The translations under genes were made by a program, and so were the position numbers. The notes beneath the pieces are model-generated. The model had not been told where the DNA came from, did no database searches, and worked only from the letters and a program-made list of their open reading frames with translations. This document shows, piece after piece, positions 1 to 7,712 of a stretch of 7,712 bases of DNA; the stretch's first letter is position 1, and every line of letters starts with the position of its first letter. The stretch comes from Rhodoferax sp. Lineage in GTDB: Bacteria > Pseudomonadota > Gammaproteobacteria > Burkholderiales > Burkholderiaceae_C. The stretch lies in contig JAIFMR010000073.1 of assembly GCA_020048255.1 (NCBI GenBank), forward strand, positions 1 to 7,712, in the 5' to 3' direction.

Positions 1-252
1 TTGAATGAGCTCAAGGAACGCAATATCTGGATCATTGGCACCAGCGATGTGGCCCCCAGAACCTTGTACCAAGCCGATTTGACAGGCCCAGTGGCTTTGG
101 TACTGGGTGCCGAGGGTGACGGCATGCGGTCGTTGACGGCCAAGACCTGTGATGAACTGGTGAGTATTCCGATGCGCGGCGCCGTCGAAAGTCTGAACGT
201 GTCCGTAGCCAGTGGTGTTTGTTTGTATGAAGCCCTGCGCCAGCGCAGCTAG
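1..252 (+). CDS. rlmB: RlmB, 23S rRNA (guanosine-2'-O)-methyltransferase, C-terminal part
   Basis: This is the last 83 codons of a SpoU-family (SPOUT) RNA ribose methyltransferase. The reading frame is open to the window edge, so the TTG at base 1 is an internal Leu codon and not a start; full-length RlmB is about 245 residues. The knotted C-terminal fold is recognisable: LGAEGDGMR (fragment residues 35-43) is SpoU motif 2, and the run from VSIPM to LNVSVASGV (residues 54-73) is motif 3, which binds S-adenosylmethionine and contributes catalytic residues (N66 lies in the SLNVS element). RlmB methylates the 2'-OH of a conserved guanosine (G2251 in E. coli numbering) in the peptidyl-transferase region of 23S rRNA. 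It acts in the cytoplasm and is usually a dimer. TrmH/RlmB relatives share these motifs; the SIPM-ESLNVSVA form favours RlmB. The stop is TAG at 250-252. The lipoprotein gene follows 45 bases later on the same strand. Confidence 0.92.
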   Translation: MNELKERNIWIIGTSDVAPRTLYQADLTGPVALVLGAEGDGMRSLTAKTCDELVSIPMRGAVESLNVSVASGVCLYEALRQRS

Positions 253-297
253 GCTGTTTTAACCCTTTGTTGGTCGATTGAAGAGAGGCAGCTTGCT

Positions 298-648
298 ATG
301 AAATTGAGATCTATAGGTTTAGCTTTGACGGGGGTTGTGGCCCTGTTTCTTTTGCAAGCCTGTACGCAGGAACAGCAAAACAAGATCAGTCGGGACATCC
401 AGAACTGGACCGGTACCAATGGTGTGCTGGAGTTTTATGCGGGTGACAAGGTGGTGCGCCGTTTCCTGAAAATTGACAAGTTGTCCACGGCCATGGGTAC
501 CCAGGACAGTCAACCACGTCCCTATCGTTATGGTTATGGCGTGATGGATGAAAACCTCAACTTTGTGGTCGACCCCAGCGAGAAAAAAGTGTACTTTGAG
601 ATCAGTGACTACGCCTCGAACTACCTGTTTTTTGAAAACCCGCACTGA
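298..648 (+). CDS. Small outer-membrane-type lipoprotein of unknown function
   Basis: The 116-residue product starts with a typical lipoprotein signal: K2/R4, a hydrophobic stretch over residues 6-20, then the lipobox LLQAC with the lipidated Cys at 22. Residue +2 is Thr, not Asp, so under the usual Lol rule it should go to the outer membrane. The mature part is about 95 residues, polar and with many aromatics (YRYGYG at 77-82; several Tyr and Phe near the C-terminus), which suggests a small beta-rich domain rather than an enzyme. I see no catalytic motif. The ATG at 298 is preceded by GAGAGG (283-288), a good Shine-Dalgarno sequence 9 bases upstream, which fixes the start. It lies 45 bases after rlmB and may be co-transcribed with it. 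I believe similar proteins sit near rlmB in related betaproteobacteria, but this is from memory. The antisense frame at 319-663 is a shadow. Confidence 0.85.
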   Translation: MKLRSIGLALTGVVALFLLQACTQEQQNKISRDIQNWTGTNGVLEFYAGDKVVRRFLKIDKLSTAMGTQDSQPRPYRYGYGVMDENLNFVVDPSEKKVYFEISDYASNYLFFENPH

Positions 649-668
649 ACCGCTTTGGTTCATTTGAC
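646..668. terminator. Weak bidirectional hairpin between convergent genes
   Basis: TGAACC (646-651) and GGTTCA (657-662) form a 6-bp stem with a 5-base loop (GCTTT). The stem begins on the TGA stop of the lipoprotein gene and is followed on the plus strand by only a short T run (ATTTGA). It lies between two convergent genes 27 bases apart, where a shared terminator would be expected. The stem is short and only moderately GC-rich, so it may not terminate strongly. Confidence 0.35.
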
Positions 669-675
669 TGGTCCC

Positions 676-4649
<3,974 letters not shown>

Positions 4650-4659
<10 letters not shown>

Positions 4660-4675
4660 AGGAACCTGTCAGGTT
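4650..4675 (-). promoter_or_regulatory. Overlapping palindromes over the ribosome-binding region and GTG start of the kinase gene
   Basis: Three perfect inverted repeats overlap here. GTGACGTCAC (4650-4659) is a 10-bp palindrome that contains the GTG start codon. ACAGGAACCTGT (4658-4669, plus-strand reading) has 5-bp arms and a 2-base centre. AACCTGTCAGGTT (4663-4675) has 6-bp arms and a 1-base centre and touches the TAA stop of the upstream gene. The only Shine-Dalgarno-like bases of the kinase gene (CAGG on the coding strand, 4665-4668) lie in the second and third repeats. In RNA the 1-2 base loops would be strained, so this could be a DNA operator, alternative hairpins controlling translation, or a translational-coupling zone. 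The symmetry is seen directly; the function is inferred. Confidence 0.45.
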
Positions 4676-5459
4676 AATGGCCGGCCGCTGTCTTGTTGTC
4701 CAGAAAACCGTACTTGCGAAAAACCCCTTGACCCTCTTCGCTGGCGGCCAGGGTCATGAAACCCTTGGCCAGGGCCGGGTTGGAGGCGCTCTTCAACATG
4801 ATGAGCAGTAACGCCTGTGGCTTGGCGATTTTGGGGTCGATGCTGATGACTTCGAGCTTGCCGACGTTCTCGGGGAAAAACCCAGTGGCACGCCAGTTCA
4901 TGGTCAGGTCAGCTTCCTCTTTTTTCATGGCGTTCATCAGGCTGCGTGAATCCGGCGACAAAAAAGCGCTTGCCCGAACCACCTTGGGATAAATCCCCAA
5001 GCCGTCCAGCACTTTTTTGGACTCTTGCCCCACACTGCCTGACTCTGCGTTACCCAGAATCACGGTCAGGTCCTTGCGCAGCATTTCGCGGGGGTCTGGT
5101 TGCACCTTTTTTGGGTTTCCTTTGAGCACCATGAGGGCCATCTGGTTGTAACCCACAGTGACAAAATCACCCAACAAACCTTCGCTCAGGTGTTTGTCAC
5201 GGTAGGAGGGTTCACCGGGCAGGTACCAGTCGCCTACGCCACTTTTTTTGGCCGACTGGTACAGGTCTTCAGAGCCACCTTGAACAATCTTGACCTTGAC
5301 CTTGGCGCGCTTTTCATACAGTTGGGCAATTTCGGTCATGGGTTTGACCATGGTGATGCCGCAGTACAGCAGCATCTCGGGCTCGGTGGACTCGGCTTGG
5401 GCGGTGCCCGTTGTCAAAAACAGCAAGACCAGCAGATGCAGAAAGAACTTTTGAATCAT
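4674..5459 (-). CDS. Periplasmic substrate-binding protein (ModA/PstS-like, type 2 fold)
   Basis: The 261-residue product has a classic Sec signal peptide: K4, a hydrophobic core at residues 5-17, and a likely signal peptidase I cut after AQA at 22. The mature part reads as a type 2 periplasmic binding protein: an opening strand (LLYCGITMVKPM, 30-41), QGGSEDLY (60-67), GDWYLPG (76-82), the hinge-like VGYNQMALMVLKGNP (102-116), MNWRATG (187-193) and a ModA-like ending (ASEEGQGVFRKYGF, 239-252). Length fits ModA/sulfate/phosphate-type proteins. ModA and PstS relatives bind tetrahedral oxyanions; the ligand here cannot be read from sequence. The frame extends to a TTG at 5489, but the ATG at 5457-5459 has AGAGG (5467-5471) 7 bases upstream and begins the signal peptide exactly, so I chose it. 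No ABC permease or ATPase gene adjoins; the next gene, 14 bases downstream, is the hybrid kinase, which suggests a sensory role. A lone C33 near the mature N-terminus is unusual for the periplasm. Confidence 0.88.
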   Translation of the reverse strand: MIQKFFLHLLVLLFLTTGTAQAESTEPEMLLYCGITMVKPMTEIAQLYEKRAKVKVKIVQGGSEDLYQSAKKSGVGDWYLPGEPSYRDKHLSEGLLGDFVTVGYNQMALMVLKGNPKKVQPDPREMLRKDLTVILGNAESGSVGQESKKVLDGLGIYPKVVRASAFLSPDSRSLMNAMKKEEADLTMNWRATGFFPENVGKLEVISIDPKIAKPQALLLIMLKSASNPALAKGFMTLAASEEGQGVFRKYGFLDNKTAAGH

Positions 5460-5466
5460 GTTGAAA

Positions 5467-5471
5467 CCTCT
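5467..5471 (-). promoter_or_regulatory. Shine-Dalgarno AGAGG that fixes the binding-protein start
   Basis: AGAGG on the minus strand lies 7 bases upstream of the ATG at 5457-5459. It is the best ribosome-binding site in this gap and falls inside the longer frame that would begin with TTG at 5489. This argues for the shorter 261-residue form with its signal peptide at the very N-terminus. Confidence 0.7.
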
Positions 5472-5492
5472 AAAACGACATTGTCCCAAATG

Positions 5493-6089
5493 TTAGACCA
5501 GCCCGAACCAACCCAACAGGCCGCCGGCACCCAATAACCAAAGTAAATGCAATTGGGTGCGCCAAACCAGCACTGCGCTGAGGGCGGCCAACAGCCAAAG
5601 CGGCCAGTTCTCGGCTGTTGCACCCAAATTCATGGTCAGAATCCAGCCGGTGGCCATCAGCAAACCGACCACGACCGGAGCCATGCCCAGTTTGAAGGCC
5701 CGCACGGCACGCAACTCGCGGTTTTGGTGACCCCAGCGTGACGCTACAAAGGTCAGCGTGGTGCTGGGCAGCAAAATGCCCAGCATGGCGACGGTCATGC
5801 CCAGACATGCACTGCCCCAAGCTAATGCACTGTTCTGAACACCGCCCGCTGCATTCAGGCCCACGTTCCAGCCCAGCAGCGCCACAAACAGCACATTCGG
5901 GCCGGGGGCCGCCTGGCCTAGGGCGATGGCGGTGTTGAACTGGTGGTCCAGCAGCCAATGTTGTTCATCCACCAGGTAGCGGTGCATGTCAGGTACGGTA
6001 CTGATGACTCCGCCAATGGCCAACAATGAAAGCGTCAAAAAGTGGCTTAGGAGGGCGATCCAGTCGGCGAAGTTCAGCGTGATGCTCAT
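5493..6089 (-). CDS. chrA: CHR-family (ChrA) half-transporter, second subunit
   Basis: The 198-residue, very hydrophobic membrane protein is one CHR domain. It has the family's N-terminal glycine turn (LAIGGVISTVPDM, 23-35) and the signature APGPN (61-65), followed by about four to five further membrane helices. CHR proteins move chromate or related anions; long members carry two CHR domains in one chain, while short members occur as adjacent gene pairs whose two products are both needed. This pair fits the second type. The frame is open back to 6473, but the ATG at 6087-6089 is preceded by AGGGG (6098-6102) 8 bases upstream, overlaps the stop of the first half-gene in an ATGA junction, and starts just before the first hydrophobic segment. 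The upstream extension is an out-of-frame reading of the first half-gene. The stop is TAA at 5493-5495. Actual chromate transport is not assured for short-chain CHR proteins. Confidence 0.9.
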   Translation of the reverse strand: MSITLNFADWIALLSHFLTLSLLAIGGVISTVPDMHRYLVDEQHWLLDHQFNTAIALGQAAPGPNVLFVALLGWNVGLNAAGGVQNSALAWGSACLGMTVAMLGILLPSTTLTFVASRWGHQNRELRAVRAFKLGMAPVVVGLLMATGWILTMNLGATAENWPLWLLAALSAVLVWRTQLHLLWLLGAGGLLGWFGLV

Positions 6090-6700
6090 GACACGGACCC
6101 CTGTCGGGTTGCGCGCTTCAACAGGTGGTTGGCCCACAGGCCGGCGGTGCCGCCGAGTACCAGCAAAACCCAGATCAAGGGCACGCGTAACAAGGCAATA
6201 GCTATAAAGGTGAGAGCTACCAACGCAGCACACACAAGGGCGCCCATGACATTTTGCTTTAAAGCTGGCAGCAGCTTCAGGCCAGACGCTGCGATCATGC
6301 CGGCGGCCACCGCACCCATGCCGCGCAGGGCGGCTTGCAAGGACGCGGATTCGGCCATACCGGTGAACAGCCAGAAAAGCATCAGCACAATCAACAGCGG
6401 AAAGGTCAGCATGCCGGCCAGTGCCACCAGGCCACCGCGGACGCCAAAATAGCGGTCGCCCATCATCAGACACAAATTGACCACATTGGGTCCGGGTAGC
6501 ACTTGCGCCACCGCCCAGTTCTCCAGGTATTGTTCGGTCGTGAGCCAGCGCCGCTTGTCCACCATTTCGCGCTGCACCACCGCCAGCACGCCGCCAAAAC
6601 CCTGCAGCGCCAACCCGGTGAACGCCCAGAACAACGCGCGCAGTGAATCTGGCCGGGGTTGGGTGGTAGCAAGGGGGTCGACGGGGGGTGCAGTAGGCAT
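6086..6700 (-). CDS. chrA: CHR-family (ChrA) half-transporter, first subunit
   Basis: The 204-residue membrane protein is one CHR domain. After a Pro-rich cytoplasmic-type tail (1-18) come the signature QGFGGVLAVVQREMV (33-47), a Trp-containing segment (KRRWLTTEQYLENW, 49-62) and VLPGPNVVNL (67-76), then MGDRYFGVRGG (80-90) and about four more membrane helices. These are hallmark CHR motifs and are more canonical here than in the second half. The gene ends in TGA at 6086-6088, which overlaps the ATG of the second half-gene by 4 bases, so the two are almost certainly translationally coupled and act together in the inner membrane. The ATG at 6698-6700 has no clear Shine-Dalgarno sequence; an 8-base direct repeat sits right upstream. 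The hydrolase gene ends 36 bases upstream on the same strand. No chrB or other recognised chromate-response gene is in the window, so the exported anion is open. Confidence 0.92.
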   Translation of the reverse strand: MPTAPPVDPLATTQPRPDSLRALFWAFTGLALQGFGGVLAVVQREMVDKRRWLTTEQYLENWAVAQVLPGPNVVNLCLMMGDRYFGVRGGLVALAGMLTFPLLIVLMLFWLFTGMAESASLQAALRGMGAVAAGMIAASGLKLLPALKQNVMGALVCAALVALTFIAIALLRVPLIWVLLVLGGTAGLWANHLLKRATRQGSVS

Positions 6701-6723
6701 GCAGTGTTCAAACAGGCAGTGTT
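6701..6723. repeat. 8-bp direct repeat just upstream of the first chrA half-gene
   Basis: GCAGTGTT occurs at 6701-6708 and again at 6716-6723, 15 bases apart start to start, directly before the first chrA start codon and inside the 36-base gap after the hydrolase gene. It could be a binding site, a short duplication or chance. No Shine-Dalgarno sequence or convincing promoter is visible in the gap. Confidence 0.35.
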
Positions 6724-6736
6724 GGCGGCTGGTGTA

Positions 6737-7666
6737 TCAAACCGCTTGAAGCTGGCGGCAAACCCAGTTGATCACGCCGCGGTCCAGGCACATTTGCAAA
6801 TGGCCCAGCCCCTCAAATTCTGTAACGTGAGCGCCAGGCAGCACTTGCTCACGCTGCGGGAAAACCACGTTGTCCTGCTGCGTCAGGGCCAAGTGCATGC
6901 GCGCACGCAGCGTGGGGTTCTCACTGGCAGCGAGCGACTGCAACCAGTCGCTGTGCCACATCATTTGCCGTGCGTTGGGTGTCAAGGCTGCTTCGGGTAT
7001 GCGTGTGCCCTGATGCGGGGTGCCCAGCGTGACGATGCGCGCCACCTGATCCAAGCGCGTGGCACCCTGCGCCCGCAACCAGGCGCGTATCGCCAGCCCG
7101 CCCATGCTGTGCCCCACCAGCGCGAGCTGGCTGGAGTCGGTTTGCGCCAGCAACTGAGTCACGGCGCGCTCGATGACCGGGGCGTAGTCGTCGATCGAGG
7201 TAAACAGGGGTTCCAGATCGACCGCCAGCACGGGGTGCCCAGCTTGCCGCAGGGCAAGGGTCACATCGTCCCAAACCCGGTGGTTGCAGATAAAACCGTG
7301 CACCAGCAACACCGGCAGGCCCGCAGCATGGTGTCCGGCCGGGGCCGTTGCCAGCGGCAACTGCACGCCGTTGGTGCTATGCGGCCAGGGCTGACGCAGG
7401 ATAAAGATGCGCACCGCTGCCTTGAACTCCCCGCCATAGGCCAGAAACCACGCTGACCAGCTGCCGCCCGAGCGTGACCGGACCATGGCGCTGGTGATCA
7501 CCAGAAACTGGATCAGCAATGGAAGCAACAACGCGCCTGCAGCAACCCAAAGTAGCGCCAGTGGCCCTGCGCCGACTCGTGCCGCCTGTGTCGCGAAGTA
7601 GCTGCCCAGCAACGCCCCACAGGTCAGTTGAAAGAGGTAAATTCCGCGAAGAAGGCGAGCAAGCAT
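6737..7666 (-). CDS. Membrane-anchored alpha/beta hydrolase, lipase/esterase family
   Basis: The 309-residue product has two N-terminal hydrophobic segments (about 8-26 and 36-60) that should anchor it in the inner membrane, followed by an alpha/beta hydrolase domain from about residue 117. The oxyanion-hole element VLLVHGF is at 119-125, the nucleophile elbow GHSMGG at 185-190 (Ser187), a family-typical TLGTPHQGT at 213-221, the likely acid Asp265 in QQDNVVFP, and the catalytic His289 in GLGHLQM. The TLGTPHQGT segment and overall order match triacylglycerol lipase/esterase-type bacterial hydrolases (LipA/EstA-like); the substrate is unknown. Without signal-peptide cleavage, the side of the membrane facing the catalytic domain is uncertain. 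The ATG at 7664-7666 has no Shine-Dalgarno sequence. A better-placed ATG at 7699-7701 is in another frame and a single extra C in the C6 tract (7678-7683) would join it, adding about 12 residues. The stop is TGA at 6737-6739. Confidence 0.87.
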   Translation of the reverse strand: MLARLLRGIYLFQLTCGALLGSYFATQAARVGAGPLALLWVAAGALLLPLLIQFLVITSAMVRSRSGGSWSAWFLAYGGEFKAAVRIFILRQPWPHSTNGVQLPLATAPAGHHAAGLPVLLVHGFICNHRVWDDVTLALRQAGHPVLAVDLEPLFTSIDDYAPVIERAVTQLLAQTDSSQLALVGHSMGGLAIRAWLRAQGATRLDQVARIVTLGTPHQGTRIPEAALTPNARQMMWHSDWLQSLAASENPTLRARMHLALTQQDNVVFPQREQVLPGAHVTEFEGLGHLQMCLDRGVINWVCRQLQAV

Positions 7667-7701
7667 GGCAAAGGTTTGGGGGGTGTAGCAGTCTGGCTCA
7701 T
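7624..7701 (-). other. 25-codon frame overlapping the hydrolase start: leader ORF or misread N-terminus
   Basis: An ATG at 7699-7701 opens a 25-codon frame (MSQTATPPKPLPC...) that ends in TGA at 7624-7626, overlapping the first 14 codons of the hydrolase in another frame. Upstream stands GGCGGA, a fair Shine-Dalgarno-like sequence, and the ATG overlaps a TGA (7698-7700) in an ATGA arrangement typical of a preceding gene's end, whose last codons would occupy 7701-7712. This ATG therefore looks like the natural start of a coding gene. Either it is a small upstream reading frame, or the C6 tract at 7678-7683 is really C7 and the hydrolase starts here. I cannot decide from the sequence. Confidence 0.3.
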
Positions 7702-7712
7702 GATTGTCCGCC

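Noticed and set aside
5460..5489. TTG start adding 10 residues to the binding protein
   Set aside because: The added residues (MGQCRFRGFN) would precede a perfect signal peptide, and the good Shine-Dalgarno sequence lies inside the extension.
5472..5492. GACAATGTC followed by TTTT as a terminator after the chrA pair
   Set aside because: The stem is only 4 bp around one base, too weak to support a terminator call.
6090..6473. N-terminal extension of the second chrA half-gene back to 6473
   Set aside because: It reads the first chrA gene in another frame, giving an Arg/Cys-rich non-membrane sequence. The ATG at 6087-6089 with AGGGG and the ATGA overlap is the better start.
6659..7456. 265-codon plus-strand open frame
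   Set aside because: It is antisense to the hydrolase with its full catalytic motif set and shows no domain of its own.
7700..7712. Possible divergent plus-strand gene beginning ATG ATT GTC CGC
   Set aside because: Only 13 bases are visible and no ribosome-binding site precedes the ATG. The same bases fit better as a minus-strand gene junction.

Overview
The window looks like a chromosomal segment of a betaproteobacterium, probably order Burkholderiales and close to Comamonadaceae (Rhodoferax/Polaromonas-like). I infer this from the protein styles: RlmB followed by a small lipoprotein, a short-chain ChrA pair, and a membrane-anchored Ser-hydrolase. No database search was possible. The segment is gene-dense, with no gap over 50 bases and no RNA gene, IS element or CRISPR array that I can see.

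The left end (1-648, plus strand) holds the 3' end of rlmB (23S rRNA 2'-O-methyltransferase) and a small outer-membrane-type lipoprotein of unknown function. These converge on a five-gene block on the minus strand, separated from it by a weak hairpin at 646-662.

The minus-strand block (7666 down to 676), in transcription order, is: a membrane-anchored alpha/beta hydrolase (lipase/esterase family); two half-size CHR-family membrane proteins overlapping by 4 bases (a split chromate/anion transporter); a secreted ModA/PstS-like periplasmic binding protein; and a 1327-residue hybrid sensor kinase (two membrane helices, about 200 periplasmic residues, three PAS domains, HisKA, HATPase, two receiver domains and HPt). 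Gaps are 36, -4, 33 and 14 bases, so partial or complete co-transcription is plausible.

The most interesting reading is that the periplasmic binding protein and the hybrid kinase form one ligand-sensing unit. The binding protein has no ABC permease or ATPase beside it. It ends 14 bases before the kinase start, and the kinase ribosome-binding region lies inside a set of overlapping palindromes. The neighbouring oxyanion-type transporter pair suggests, but does not prove, an anion-related signal. Every phosphorelay residue appears intact, but no output response regulator is encoded here. Two homopolymer tracts are also worth checking: G8 in the second membrane helix of the kinase, and C6 just upstream of the hydrolase start, where a one-base difference would give a better-supported N-terminus.
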